Below are positions 16,628-25,868 of a DNA stretch of 64,000 nt, piece by piece. The notes below the pieces were generated by a model that saw only the letters and a list, made by a program, of their open reading frames with translations, was not told where the DNA came from and searched no databases. A program made the translations under genes and the position numbers. Position 1 is the stretch's first letter; each line of letters begins with the position of its first letter. The DNA is from Kitasatospora sp052076145 (GTDB lineage: Bacteria; Actinomycetota; Actinomycetes; Streptomycetales; Streptomycetaceae), in contig NZ_CP197246.1 in NCBI RefSeq assembly GCF_052076145.1, positions 2,604,001 to 2,668,000 of the forward strand. The letters run 5' to 3'.

Positions 16628-18358
16628 TTGTCCAAGTCCCGGCTCACGCACGCCCTCACCGCCGCCGCATCGGCCCTGGCCCTCTCGCTGACGCTCTGCT
16701 CGTGCGCCGTCGACAGCGGGGGCGACAGCGCACCGGCCGGCCGCGGCACGGCGTTCTCCGGCGGCGACGACGCCCCCCGGATGACCCAGCTCGACATGAA
16801 CGGGCACCCGCGCGCCGAGCTGCGCCAGGGCGGCACCCTCAACTGGGCCATCGACCAGTTCTCCACCCAGTGGAACCCGCTGCACGCGGACGGCTCCGAG
16901 ACGTCCACCGGTGACGTCATGAAGGCCCTGCTGCCGAGCTTCTGGCACTCCGACGCCGGTGGCACCCAGACGCCCGACAAGGCTTACCTGGTGAGCGCCG
17001 AGGCCACCACCGTGCAGGGCAGGCAGGTCGTCACCTGGACGCTGAACCCGCTGGCGCACTGGTCCGACGGCAAGCCGATCAGCTGGCGCGACCTCCAGGC
17101 CACCTGGCAGGCCCAGAACGGCAAGGACAAGGCCTTCAAGGCGGGCTCCACCACCGGCTTCGACCAGGTCGACAGCGTCGAGCGCGGCCGGGACGACTTC
17201 CAGGCCGTGATGACCTTCCGGACGCCGTTCTCCGAGTGGCAGTCGATGTTCAACAACGCCGCCAACTCGCCGCTGCTCCCGGCCGCCTGGATCGGCACGC
17301 CCGAGCTGTTCAACACCGCCTTCGCGGGCGCCATCCCGGTCTCCGGGGGCCCGTTCAAGGTCGGCACGATCGACCGGACGGCCCAGACCGTCACGGTGGT
17401 GGCCGACCCGGCGTGGTGGGGCGACCGCCCGATGCTGGACCGGATCGTCTTCAAGGCCGTCAACACCGGCGACATGCCGGCCGCCTTCGCCAAGGGGAAG
17501 CTCGACTTCTTCAACAACGGCCCGAACGCGGCGGGCTACCGCCAGATCCTGGCCACCCCGGGCGGCGAGGTGCGCCGGGCGGGCGGGCCGAACCTGCGTC
17601 AGCTGGTGCTGAACGCCCAGCGCCCGCCGCTGGACGACGCCAACGTCCGCCGGGCGATCTTCCAGGCGATCGACCGCGAGGTGATCACCCGCTCCGACCT
17701 GGACGGGCTGGACTGGCCCTACACGCCGATGAACAACCACTTCCTGGTGCCCGGCCAGAACGGCTACCGGGACAACTCCGCCGGCCTGAGCCGCTACGAC
17801 TCCTCGGCCGCCGCGGTCGCCCTCCAGAACGCGGGCTGGCGGCTGACCGGCAGCACCACCCGGAGCAAGGACGGCCGGGAGCTGGAGCTCAACTTCATCA
17901 TCCCGGCGGGCAACTCGCTGGCCGCCAACGAGGGCACCCTGATCACCGGGATGCTGGAGAAGATCGGCGTGAAGGTCAACGTCACGCCGGTGGTCGCGGG
18001 GGACTTCTTCAGCCAGTACGTCAACAAGCGCAACTTCGACCTGACGGCCTTCGCCCTGCTGGGCACACCCTTCCCGGCCAGCAGCTCGACCGCGACCTTC
18101 CAACAGGGCTCCAGCTCCAACTACGCCCAGACCGGCAGCGAGGCCCTCGACAAGGCGATGGCCGACGCCGCGATGGCCGACACCCCCGAGACGGAGGCGG
18201 AGGCCCTCAACCGGGCTGACGCCGAGGCCTGGCAGGTCGCGGGGATCGTCCCGCTCTACCAACGCCCGTCCGTCTACGGAATCCGCCGGAACATCGCGAA
18301 CCTCGGGGCGCCGGGGCTGTCGGACTTCGTCTACGAGAACATCGGCTTCCTGAAGTAG
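16628..18358 (+). CDS. Orphan family-5 peptide-binding lipoprotein
   Basis: A protein of 576 residues from TTG 16628, with AGGGAG about 9 nt upstream. The lipoprotein signal ends LSLTLCSC, so LCSC is the likely lipobox. The mature protein follows the SBP_bac_5 (DppA/OppA) plan: RQGGTLNWAIDQFSTQWNPL at the start, HWSDGKPISWRDLQATW, FKAVNTGDMPAAFAKGKLDF, and VRRAIFQAIDREVITRS before the hinge. It is immediately upstream of bldK but separated by a 489-bp AT-richer region, and has no permease of its own. It could feed peptides to one of the nearby importers or act as a sensor. A second orphan binding protein lies at 42357. Confidence 0.88.
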   Translation: MSKSRLTHALTAAASALALSLTLCSCAVDSGGDSAPAGRGTAFSGGDDAPRMTQLDMNGHPRAELRQGGTLNWAIDQFSTQWNPLHADGSETSTGDVMKALLPSFWHSDAGGTQTPDKAYLVSAEATTVQGRQVVTWTLNPLAHWSDGKPISWRDLQATWQAQNGKDKAFKAGSTTGFDQVDSVERGRDDFQAVMTFRTPFSEWQSMFNNAANSPLLPAAWIGTPELFNTAFAGAIPVSGGPFKVGTIDRTAQTVTVVADPAWWGDRPMLDRIVFKAVNTGDMPAAFAKGKLDFFNNGPNAAGYRQILATPGGEVRRAGGPNLRQLVLNAQRPPLDDANVRRAIFQAIDREVITRSDLDGLDWPYTPMNNHFLVPGQNGYRDNSAGLSRYDSSAAAVALQNAGWRLTGSTTRSKDGRELELNFIIPAGNSLAANEGTLITGMLEKIGVKVNVTPVVAGDFFSQYVNKRNFDLTAFALLGTPFPASSSTATFQQGSSSNYAQTGSEALDKAMADAAMADTPETEAEALNRADAEAWQVAGIVPLYQRPSVYGIRRNIANLGAPGLSDFVYENIGFLK

Positions 18359-18847
18359 CACCGCTACAAGCAGGACCGGGGGCGCGGGAGGGGCTCACCG
18401 GGACTGCAATATGAGGCGAATACTCGCCAGTGGCGTGAAATTGCCAAACAAGGGGGGCCGGATATTCCACCGACGCACCCAAAAACAGTAGTGTCCGATA
18501 ATCGGACACCCAAATGCAACGCACAAATAGTTCGTACCGCTCAAATCGGACATGCGATCTACGCGCGTTGCATGGCCTGCCACGAGAAGCCTGTGTCCTG
18601 ATAACGGAGTTGACCGAGTCGCGTTACGGACGCGTGAACTGCATTGATGGCGGTATGTCCGCTTATGTCCGTCTCGGTCAGCGCTTGTCAAGATGTCTGG
18701 AACTACGAAGTGGTTGACATTCCAACACAAAGCAAGAAATGCGTGGCCAGCAACTGAGGAACTCTTGACGTTCGATAAACGACTTGCAAGAGTCCGTGCG
18801 ATCACCTTTTTTGCAGCCGCTACACCCCGGGCGGGAGCTCCAGCACC
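18359..18847 (+). promoter_or_regulatory. Long AT-richer leader/promoter region of bldK
   Basis: 489 bp clearly richer in A+T than its surroundings. It contains the 19-bp palindrome (18491-18509), further CGGACA/TGTCCG half-sites (ATCGGACAT at 18545-18553, TATGTCCG at 18654-18661 and 18664-18671), a TTGACA -35-like element (18714-18719) and a TTGACG element (18765-18770), neither with a clear -10. A 7-bp inverted repeat ACTCTTG/CAAGAGT (18761-18767, 18787-18793) precedes a T-run near 18807. A 67-codon open frame here has no convincing start signal. The region probably holds a heavily regulated promoter and a long 5' leader. Confidence 0.6.
18491..18509. promoter_or_regulatory. 19-bp palindromic operator candidate upstream of bldKA
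   Basis: GTGTCCGATAATCGGACAC, a perfect palindrome with 9-bp arms around a central A, 339 bp before the bldKA start. A close relative (GTCCGATAACCGGAC) occurs upstream of opp2 at 40083-40097. It is the right size for a dimeric repressor or activator. Confidence 0.6.
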
Positions 18848-19876
18848 ATGACTAACCCCACTCAGGCCCCGACCGAGGCCGACACCCTCGGGACGGCCGA
18901 CACCCCCAGCCAGACCGAGGCCGCCAACGGCCCGGTCTTCCGGGGGCTGTCCCCTGGCCAGCTCATGTGGCGCCGCTTCAAGCGCGACCGCACGGGCGTC
19001 ATCAGTGCCGTGATCGTGCTGGTCTTCATCCTGATCGCCATCGCCGCGCCGCTGATCTCGATGATGTACGGCAAGGACGCCACCACGCCGTACGGCCAGA
19101 ACGACCCGACCCTGCTGACGGACTCCGCTCTGCCCGTCGGGGCCAACGGCGGTATCAGCGGTGACTTCTGGCTCGGTCTGGAGCCCGGTCTCGGCCGCGA
19201 CGTGTTCATGCAGCTCGTCTACGGCATCCGGACCTCGCTGATCATCGCGTTCGCCACCACGATCCTGACCACCGCGCTGGGCATCTGCTTCGGCATCGCG
19301 GCGGGCTACATCGGCGGCAAGACCGACTACCTCATCGGCCGCGTGATCGACATCCTGATGTCGTTCCCCTCCCAGATCTTCCTGGTCGCGACCATGCCGA
19401 TCGTCACCGGCCTGTTCGTGGCCCCGGAGGAGGACATCCCGACCTGGCTGCCGTTCGTCGCCGTGACGATCGTGCTGTCCCTGCTCGGCTGGATGTCGCT
19501 GGCCCGCATCCTGCGCGCCACCACGCTGTCGCTGCGTGAGCGCGAGTTCGTCGAGGCCGCGAAGGTGACCGGCGCCTCGCCGGCCCGGATCATCTTCAAG
19601 GAGCTGCTGCCCAACCTGTGGACGCCGATCCTGGTGCAGTCCACCCTGGCACTTCCGGCCTTCGTGACCGCCGAGGCCGGCCTGTCCTACCTGGGCGTCG
19701 GCGTTCACGAGCCGACCCCGGACTGGGGCCGGATGCTCGCTGACGCCGCCACCTACCTGCGCAGCGACCTGGCCTTCCTGCTGGTCCCCGGCATCGCAAT
19801 GGTGATCTTCGTACTGGCCTTCAACCTCCTGGGCGACTCCGTGCGAGACGCCTTCGACCCGAAGACCAAGCGCTGA
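18848..19876 (+). CDS. bldKA: BldKA, DppC-type peptide ABC permease
   Basis: An inner-membrane permease of 342 residues. A GGGAG site lies about 10 nt before ATG 18848. The N-terminal RFKRDRTGVISAVIVLVFILI and the C-terminal coupling region EFVEAAKVTGASPARIIFKELLPN, then FVTAEAGLSYLGVGV and DSVRDAFDPK, identify the OppC/DppC subfamily. Gene order permease, binding protein, permease, ATPase, ATPase is exactly that of S. coelicolor bldKABCDE, the oligopeptide importer needed for aerial mycelium formation, and typA and mshB in the same neighbourhood fit that synteny. The bldK name rests on this order and on the binding protein. Confidence 0.85.
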   Translation: MTNPTQAPTEADTLGTADTPSQTEAANGPVFRGLSPGQLMWRRFKRDRTGVISAVIVLVFILIAIAAPLISMMYGKDATTPYGQNDPTLLTDSALPVGANGGISGDFWLGLEPGLGRDVFMQLVYGIRTSLIIAFATTILTTALGICFGIAAGYIGGKTDYLIGRVIDILMSFPSQIFLVATMPIVTGLFVAPEEDIPTWLPFVAVTIVLSLLGWMSLARILRATTLSLREREFVEAAKVTGASPARIIFKELLPNLWTPILVQSTLALPAFVTAEAGLSYLGVGVHEPTPDWGRMLADAATYLRSDLAFLLVPGIAMVIFVLAFNLLGDSVRDAFDPKTKR

Positions 19877-19984
19877 CCGAGCGCTGACGGCGCCGCACCT
19901 CGCGGCACCCACAGACTCCGGGGGGACCGGCACGCCCGCCCCGGGCAACCCACCGAATAACCAGGCATCTTCCACTTAGGCAGG

Positions 19985-21766
19985 ATGAACATGAACGCAA
20001 GCAAGTCGCGGAGGCTCGCAGCCGCCGTCATGGTTGTCGGGGCACTCACCGTCACGACGGCCTGCTCCTCGGGCAACGGCTCCACCGGTGGCAGCGGCGC
20101 TGCGCCCAGCGCGTCGAAGGTCGAGACCTCCAAGGTCGCCATCGGCACCGCCGCCGACTCGGTCGGCCCGGCCGTCGCCCAGGCCGGCGCGAAGAAGGGC
20201 GGCACGGTCGACATGATCGACCGCGACGACTTCTCGCACCTGGACCCGGGTCAGATCTACCTGAACTACAACGCCGAGGCGGCGCTGCTGTTCTCCCGTG
20301 GCCTGACGGGCTACAAGGTCGCTGCCGACGGCTCGCAGAAGCTGGTCGGTGACCTCGCCACCGACACCGGCACCACCACCGACGGTGGCAAGACCTGGAA
20401 GTTCACGCTCAAGGACGGCATCAAGTGGCAGGACGGCAGCCCGATCACCTCGGCTGACGTCAAGTACTCGATCGAGCGCACCTTCGCGCCGTTCATCAAG
20501 TCCGGCCCGATCTACATCCAGGGCTGGCTGACCGGTAGCCCGGACAAGTACCGCGACGCCTACCCGGGCCCGTACGACGGCAAGGAGCTGGACGCCGTCC
20601 AGACCCCGGACGCCAAGACGGTCATCTACACCTTCAAGGACGCGCACGCCGACGCCAACTTCACCCTGGCGATGGCTGGCTACGCGATCGTGCCCAAGGC
20701 GCACGACACCAAGGAGGCGTACGACAAGAAGCCGTTCTCCTCGGGCCCGTACCAGGTCGTCGAGCACGTCACCGACAAGTCGCTCGACCTCGAGCGCAAC
20801 CCCAACTGGGACCCGGCCACGGACCCGATCCGCAACGCGTACCCGGACAAGTGGCACATGACCTTCGGCGTCCAGCCGAAGGACTCCACCCAGCGCTTCA
20901 TGGCCGACAACGGCGCCGACAAGAACGCCTTCTCGTTCCACAACACCGTGGCGCCGGAGTTCGTCGACCAGGTCAAGAACGACGCGAAGCTGAAGGACCG
21001 TACCCTCAACGGCCTCACGCCGTACGTGGACTACTACTTCATCAACAACACCCGCATCACGGACCCGAAGGTCCGCGAGGCGCTGGTCCGCGCGTTCCCG
21101 CACCAGCAGACGCGTCAGCTCTCGGGCGGCACGAGCTACGGCGACTACGCCACCACGTACATGAGCCCGACCGTCCTCGGCTACGAGCCGAGCGACCCGT
21201 TCGACACCCTGAAGAAGCCGCAGGGTGACCCGGTGGCCGCCAAGAAGCTGCTCACCGACGCGAACGCGGTCGGCCAGACCATCGTCTACGCGTACAACGA
21301 CACCCCGCTGCAGCAGAAGATCACCGAGGCGATCCGTATCGCGCTCGAGCAGGCCGGCTTCAAGTTCGTCCCGAAGCCGCTGCCGGCGAAGACGTACTAC
21401 GACTCCATCGGCCAGGTCAAGAACGAGTTCGACCTGTACTGGGGCGGCTGGGGCGCCGACTGGCCGACCGGTTACACCTCCCTGCAGCCGGTCTGGCAGG
21501 GCAGCGCCATCGGTGAGGGCCAGTCCAACTACGCCCACCTGGACGACAAGGACATCAACGCCGCGATCGACGCCGCTGCGAAGATCGCCGACCCGGACGC
21601 GGCGGGCAAGGCCTGGGCCAAGATCGACCAGGACCTGCAGAAGAAGGCCGTCTCCATCCCGGACGTCTACCAGCGCTCGCTCAGCCTCTACGGCTCGGGC
21701 CTCGGCGGCGTCAGCTTCGACACCCAGCAGGGCCTGCAGTACCCGCTGAACATCTGGGTCAAGTGA
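19985..21766 (+). CDS. bldKB: BldKB, peptide-binding lipoprotein
   Basis: A lipoprotein of 593 residues. ATG 19985 is used; ATG 19991 with AGGA just upstream is equally likely. The signal VGALTVTTAC puts the lipidated cysteine at 27. The mature protein is an SBP_bac_5 member: GGTVDMIDRDDFSHLDPGQ, GDLATDTGTTTDGGKTWKF and YYFINNTRITDPKVREALVRAF. The wording closely fits BldKB, which captures the extracellular developmental peptide for BldKA/KC/KD/KE. The gap from bldKA is 108 nt. A strong hairpin follows the stop, which would raise the binding-protein mRNA relative to downstream genes. Confidence 0.87.
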   Translation: MNMNASKSRRLAAAVMVVGALTVTTACSSGNGSTGGSGAAPSASKVETSKVAIGTAADSVGPAVAQAGAKKGGTVDMIDRDDFSHLDPGQIYLNYNAEAALLFSRGLTGYKVAADGSQKLVGDLATDTGTTTDGGKTWKFTLKDGIKWQDGSPITSADVKYSIERTFAPFIKSGPIYIQGWLTGSPDKYRDAYPGPYDGKELDAVQTPDAKTVIYTFKDAHADANFTLAMAGYAIVPKAHDTKEAYDKKPFSSGPYQVVEHVTDKSLDLERNPNWDPATDPIRNAYPDKWHMTFGVQPKDSTQRFMADNGADKNAFSFHNTVAPEFVDQVKNDAKLKDRTLNGLTPYVDYYFINNTRITDPKVREALVRAFPHQQTRQLSGGTSYGDYATTYMSPTVLGYEPSDPFDTLKKPQGDPVAAKKLLTDANAVGQTIVYAYNDTPLQQKITEAIRIALEQAGFKFVPKPLPAKTYYDSIGQVKNEFDLYWGGWGADWPTGYTSLQPVWQGSAIGEGQSNYAHLDDKDINAAIDAAAKIADPDAAGKAWAKIDQDLQKKAVSIPDVYQRSLSLYGSGLGGVSFDTQQGLQYPLNIWVK

Positions 21767-21795
21767 CCCTGATCACCCAGCGGTAACCCCCGGTC

Positions 21796-21833
21796 GGGGC
21801 CCGCCGCTCCACACCCCTGGAGCGGCGGGCCCC
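21796..21833 (+). terminator. Intra-operon hairpin after bldKB
   Basis: A perfect 16-bp stem (GGGGCCCGCCGCTCCA / TGGAGCGGCGGGCCCC) with a 6-nt loop, 30 nt after the bldKB stop and 83 nt before bldKC. It lacks a T-tract, so partial termination or 3'-end protection of bldKB message is likely. Confidence 0.75.
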
Positions 21834-21916
21834 GCCGACCCGGCCCATCTGCCCCACCCGCCCTGCTCCCGCCCACCGCACTCGCAGCCGGCGCCCCGAC
21901 CAGGAGAGCCCGACCC

Positions 21917-22897
21917 ATGCTCCGTTTCCTCGTCCGCCGTTCCCTCGGCGCACTCGTCATCCTGCTGATCATCAGCATGGTCACCTTCGCGCTCTTCTTC
22001 GCCATCCCGGCGGACCCGGCGCGCCTCTCCTGCGGCAAGGTCTGCACCCCCGAGAACCTGGCCCTCATCCGGCACAGCATGAACCTCGACAAGCCGGTAC
22101 CGCTGCAGTTCTGGGACTGGCTCAGCGGCATCTTCACCGGCAGGGACTTCGGCGGCAACGGCCACTGCGACGCCCCCTGCTTCGGGTACTCGTTCGTCAA
22201 GCAGGACATGATCACCAACATCCTGCTGGACCGCTTCCCGACCACGCTCTCGCTGACGCTCGGCTCCGTGGTCGTCTTCCTGATCTTCGGTATCGGCACC
22301 GGCATGCTCGCCGCCCACAAGCAGGGCACCGCCTCCGACAAGATCGCCAGCTCCGCCTCGCTGATCGCCTCCTCGATGCAGATCTACGTCGCCGGCCCGC
22401 TGGCCCTCGCACTCCTGGTCTACCAGACCGACTGGCTGGCCCAGCCCAGCTACACCCCGATCACCGAGGACCCGGTCGCCTGGTTCACCGGCCTGCTCGT
22501 CCCGTGGATCGTGCTCTCGCTGATCTGGACGGCCAACTACACCCGTATGACGCGCTCCTCGATGGTCGAGCAGCTCTCCGAGGACTTCGTCCGGACGGCT
22601 CGCGCCAAGGGCATGTCGGGCCGCACGGTCTTCCTCCGCTACGCCTGGCGCGGCGCCATGGGCACCATCGTGACCGTCTTCGGCATCGACCTCGGTGTGC
22701 TGCTCGGCGGCGCGATCATCACCGAGACCACCTTCAACCTGCACGGCCTCGGCAACCTCGCGATCGACGCCTACGGCTCGTCCGACCTGTCGCTGCTGGT
22801 CGGTGTGACAATGGTGGCCGCCGCGCTGATCGTGTTCTTCAACATCCTCGTGGACGCCGCCTACGCCATGATCGACCCGCGCATCCGCCTGGCCTGA
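21917..22897 (+). CDS. bldKC: BldKC, DppB-type peptide ABC permease
   Basis: A permease of 326 residues, ATG 21917, with AGGAGAG about 9 nt upstream. The N-terminus LRFLVRRSLGALVILLIISMVTFALFF, the extracytoplasmic loop with a cysteine-rich insert (CGKVCTPENL, CDAPCF), and the EAA-like loop VEQLSEDFVRTARAKGMS place it in the OppB/DppB subfamily. It pairs with BldKA to form the channel. The four loop cysteines are unusual for DppB proteins and might form disulfides outside the membrane. Confidence 0.88.
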   Translation: MLRFLVRRSLGALVILLIISMVTFALFFAIPADPARLSCGKVCTPENLALIRHSMNLDKPVPLQFWDWLSGIFTGRDFGGNGHCDAPCFGYSFVKQDMITNILLDRFPTTLSLTLGSVVVFLIFGIGTGMLAAHKQGTASDKIASSASLIASSMQIYVAGPLALALLVYQTDWLAQPSYTPITEDPVAWFTGLLVPWIVLSLIWTANYTRMTRSSMVEQLSEDFVRTARAKGMSGRTVFLRYAWRGAMGTIVTVFGIDLGVLLGGAIITETTFNLHGLGNLAIDAYGSSDLSLLVGVTMVAAALIVFFNILVDAAYAMIDPRIRLA

Positions 22898-23005
22898 CCC
22901 GTCCCGGCCTGCCCCGTCATGGCCTGACCGTCCTGGCCCGACAGGCCGACACCCCTGGCCGCCCCGCCGTTCCGACCTCACGTACCACACCGAGGAGCCC
23001 TGTCC

Positions 23006-24073
23006 ATGACCACCCAGGCCAAGCCCGAGGAGACGGCCGCCCCCGGCGGCAGCTCGTCCTTCCTCTCAGTCCGCGACCTCTCGGTCCGCTTCAGTACCGA
23101 GGACGGCGTGGTCCGGGCCGTGGACAACCTCTCCTTCGAGGTCGAGCGTGGCACCACGCTCGGCATCGTCGGTGAGTCCGGCTCCGGCAAGTCGGTCACC
23201 AACCTGGCGATCCTCGGCCTGCACAACCCGGTCAACACCGAGATCACCGGCTCGATCAAGCTGTCCGGCCAGGAGCTCGTCGGCGCGCCGAACCGGGAGC
23301 TGGAGAAGCTCCGCGGCCAGACCATGGCGATGATCTTCCAGGACCCGCTGACCGCGCTGTCGCCGTTCCACACCATCGGCCAGCAGATCGGCGAGACGTA
23401 CCGCAAGCACACCGGTGCGAGCAAGAAGGAAGCGCGGGACCGCTCGATCGAGATGCTGACGAAGGTCGGCATCCCGCAGCCCAAGACCCGGGTCGACGAC
23501 TACCCGCACCAGTTCTCCGGCGGCATGCGCCAGCGCGCGATGATCGCCATGTCGCTGGTCTGCGACCCCGCCCTGGTCATCGCGGACGAGCCCACCACCG
23601 CGCTGGACGTCACCGTCCAGGCGCAGATCCTCGACCTGCTCAAGGACCTGCAGCAGGACATGGGCACCGCGATCATCCTGATCACCCACGACCTCGGCGT
23701 GGTCGCCCGCACCGCCCAGGACATCATGGTCATGTACGCGGGGCGCGCGGTCGAGCGCGGCACCGTCCGCGAGGTCCTGAAGGCCCCCCAGCACCCCTAC
23801 ACCTGGGGCCTGCTCTCCTCGATGCCCAACCTGACCGGCCCGGTCGACGTACCGCTGCGGCCGGTGCGCGGCACCCCGCCGAGCCTGATCAACCTGCCGA
23901 CGGGCTGCCCGTTCAACCCGCGCTGCGACCACCGCGAGCTCGTGGTCGGCGGCAGGTGCACCACCGACCGCCCCCCGCTCTCCCCGGAGACCGGCCACGC
24001 CACCGCCTGCCACCTGTCCGCCGGGCAGAAGCAGGACATCTTCATCGACCAGATCCAGCCGCGGCTCGGCTGA
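23006..24073 (+). CDS. bldKD: BldKD, DppD-type ABC ATPase
   Basis: A protein of 355 residues, ATG 23006, preceded by GAGGAG. Walker A GESGSGKS lies at about 56-63, Q-loop MIFQDPLTALSPFH, signature FSGGMRQRAMIAM, Walker B LVIADEPTTALD and H-loop LITHDLGVV. The C-terminal oligopeptide-transporter extension carries a cysteine-containing motif (GCPFNPRCDHRE), which in this family can bind a [4Fe-4S] cluster. It energises uptake with BldKE. It is 108 nt after bldKC. Confidence 0.9.
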   Translation: MTTQAKPEETAAPGGSSSFLSVRDLSVRFSTEDGVVRAVDNLSFEVERGTTLGIVGESGSGKSVTNLAILGLHNPVNTEITGSIKLSGQELVGAPNRELEKLRGQTMAMIFQDPLTALSPFHTIGQQIGETYRKHTGASKKEARDRSIEMLTKVGIPQPKTRVDDYPHQFSGGMRQRAMIAMSLVCDPALVIADEPTTALDVTVQAQILDLLKDLQQDMGTAIILITHDLGVVARTAQDIMVMYAGRAVERGTVREVLKAPQHPYTWGLLSSMPNLTGPVDVPLRPVRGTPPSLINLPTGCPFNPRCDHRELVVGGRCTTDRPPLSPETGHATACHLSAGQKQDIFIDQIQPRLG

Positions 24074-24092
24074 GAGGGACCGGTTACCGATC

Positions 24093-25166
24093 ATGAGCAA
24101 CGAAGTGACCCTCGACAAGGCCAGCGGCAAGACCCCCGCCACCGGTGCCCCCCTGCTTGAGCTCTCCGGGCTGCAGAAGCACTTCCCGGTGATGGACGGC
24201 TTCCTCTTCAAGCGCCAGGTCGGCGCGGTGCACGCGGTGGACGGCGTCGACCTCACCGTGAACGCCAACGAGTCGGTCGGCCTGGTCGGCGAGTCCGGCT
24301 GCGGCAAGTCGACCCTCGGCCGCCTGGTGACCCGGCTCTACGAGCCCACCGCCGGCACCATCACGTACGCGGGCCAGGACATCTCGCACGCCAACCGCAA
24401 GCAGCTGGCGCCGATCCGGTCCGAGATCCAGATGATCTTCCAGGACCCGTACTCCTCGCTGAACCCGCGCCAGACCGTCGGCGCGATCATCGGCGCCCCG
24501 ATGGAGATCAACGGCATCAACCCGGCCGGTGGCATCCAGAAGCGGGTGCAGGAGCTGCTGGAGACCGTCGGTCTCAACCCCGAGCACTACAACCGCTTCC
24601 CGCACGAGTTCTCCGGCGGCCAGCGTCAGCGCATCGGCGTCGCCCGCGCGCTCTCGCTCAGCCCGAAGCTGATCGTGGCCGACGAGCCGGTCTCCGCGCT
24701 GGACGTCTCCATCCAGGCGCAGGTCGTCAACCTGCTCCAGGAGCTCCAGCGGGACCTGGGCATCGCCTTCCTCTTCATCGCCCACGACCTCGCCGTCGTC
24801 CGGCACTTCTCGGAGCGCGTCGCGGTCATGTACCTCGGCAAGATCGTCGAGATCGCCGACCGCAAGTCGCTGTACGAGAGCCCCCGGCACCCGTACACCC
24901 ACGCGCTGCTCTCCGCCGTCCCCGAGGCCGACCCGGACGACAACCGCGAGCGCATCCGCCTGACCGGTGACGTCCCGTCGCCGATCAACCCGCCGTCGGG
25001 CTGCCGCTTCCGCACCCGCTGCTGGAAGGCGCAGGACAAGTGCGCCACGGAGGAGCCCCCGCTCGTCCAGCTCTCCGGCAACCTGGACGGCCACCTGACG
25101 GCCTGCCACTTCCCCGAGGACGGCGGCCTGGCCACCATCCCGGAGCCCCGGGACGCCAACAGCTGA
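24093..25166 (+). CDS. bldKE: BldKE, DppF-type ABC ATPase
   Basis: A protein of 357 residues, 19 nt after bldKD, with GAGAGGGA upstream. Walker A GESGCGKST lies at about 66-74, signature FSGGQRQRIGVARAL, Walker B LIVADEPVSALD and H-loop FIAHDLAVV. The C-terminal domain has the PSGCRFRTRCWKAQDKC cysteine motif of DppF proteins. It is the last gene of the operon, followed by a perfect terminator. Confidence 0.9.
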   Translation: MSNEVTLDKASGKTPATGAPLLELSGLQKHFPVMDGFLFKRQVGAVHAVDGVDLTVNANESVGLVGESGCGKSTLGRLVTRLYEPTAGTITYAGQDISHANRKQLAPIRSEIQMIFQDPYSSLNPRQTVGAIIGAPMEINGINPAGGIQKRVQELLETVGLNPEHYNRFPHEFSGGQRQRIGVARALSLSPKLIVADEPVSALDVSIQAQVVNLLQELQRDLGIAFLFIAHDLAVVRHFSERVAVMYLGKIVEIADRKSLYESPRHPYTHALLSAVPEADPDDNRERIRLTGDVPSPINPPSGCRFRTRCWKAQDKCATEEPPLVQLSGNLDGHLTACHFPEDGGLATIPEPRDANS

Positions 25167-25174
25167 TCCAAGAG

Positions 25175-25207
25175 AATGGGCCCCGGAGCATCGCTCCGGG
25201 GCCCATT
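25175..25207 (+). terminator. Terminator of the bldK operon
   Basis: A perfect 15-bp stem (AATGGGCCCCGGAGC / GCTCCGGGGCCCATT) with a 3-nt loop, 8 nt after the bldKE stop. Confidence 0.9.
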
Positions 25208-25336
25208 GTCGTTCCCGAGGCAGATCACCGCCGTTGGCTTCGTGTTGGTGACCTGTTGGCGGTTCCTCAGACGATGGCTGAGCCGAGATCGCGTCAGTGA
25301 TCCCGGCGCTCCCTCTCCGCCAACGAAGGGCTCGTC

Positions 25337-25813
25337 ATGTCCCGATTCGCGAAGGCCGCCTCGGTCGTCTCCGCCCTCTCTCTCGCCGCCGTCGGTTACG
25401 CCTCCTCCCCTGCCTCGGCAGCGACGGGTATCGAAATCCAGAATCAGGCGACAGGCCTCTGCCTTTCCGCCACTGTCGACTCCTGGGGAAATGTCGAGGA
25501 CATCGGACAGGCAACTTGTGGGGCCAGCAAGAATGAGTACTGGGCCAACCAGCAGTCGAAGTTGATCAGCCTCAGCAGCGGATCTGTCAACCTCTGTCTG
25601 ACAACGGACAACTACTCCGACGCCTTCACGACGGGATGCGGCAACACCAACGGCACCGGGTACGGGCAGGACTGGAGCTACACCTCGATTCAGGGCGCCT
25701 GGACGGTCATCTACAGCAGCAAGGGCTGCTACCTGACCGCCTACTCCAAGTCGGCCGCCTGCGTGGGTCGCAACAACGCGTCCAGCCAGCAGTGGCGCGT
25801 GCTCTACTGGTGA
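25337..25813 (+). CDS. Secreted ricin-B-lectin-like protein
   Basis: A protein of 158 residues, ATG 25337 with AAGGG 7 nt upstream. The Sec signal peptide ends SSPASA|AT at about residue 29. The mature part of about 129 residues looks like a single beta-trefoil: IEIQNQATGLCLSA opens the first lobe, and the last ends NNASSQQWRVLYW, matching the QxW motif of ricin-type lectins. Six cysteines could form disulfides. No catalytic domain is attached, so sugar binding is the likely role. Third-codon positions are less G/C-rich than in its neighbours, hinting at horizontal gain. It converges on the SARP regulator. Confidence 0.75.
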   Translation: MSRFAKAASVVSALSLAAVGYASSPASAATGIEIQNQATGLCLSATVDSWGNVEDIGQATCGASKNEYWANQQSKLISLSSGSVNLCLTTDNYSDAFTTGCGNTNGTGYGQDWSYTSIQGAWTVIYSSKGCYLTAYSKSAACVGRNNASSQQWRVLYW

Positions 25814-25829
25814 TCACGCAGTGAGTGAC

Positions 25830-25868
25830 GGCTGACGGGCCGCCAGGAGTCCTGGCGGCCCGTCAGCC
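25830..25868. terminator. Bidirectional terminator between lectin and SARP genes
   Basis: A perfect 19-bp inverted repeat (GGCTGACGGGCCGCCAGGA / TCCTGGCGGCCCGTCAGCC) around one central base. It overlaps the last two codons of the SARP gene and serves both convergent genes. Confidence 0.85.

Noticed and set aside
13688..18361. A 1557-codon open frame on the minus strand, and similarly long antisense frames at 9674-12166 and 30901-33924
   Set aside because: They lie opposite genes with clear family motifs, have no recognisable domains and consist of biased residues expected from reading high-GC codons on the wrong strand.
18514..18717. A 67-codon frame in the bldK leader
   Set aside because: It overlaps operator half-sites, lacks a ribosome-binding site and has non-coding-like composition.
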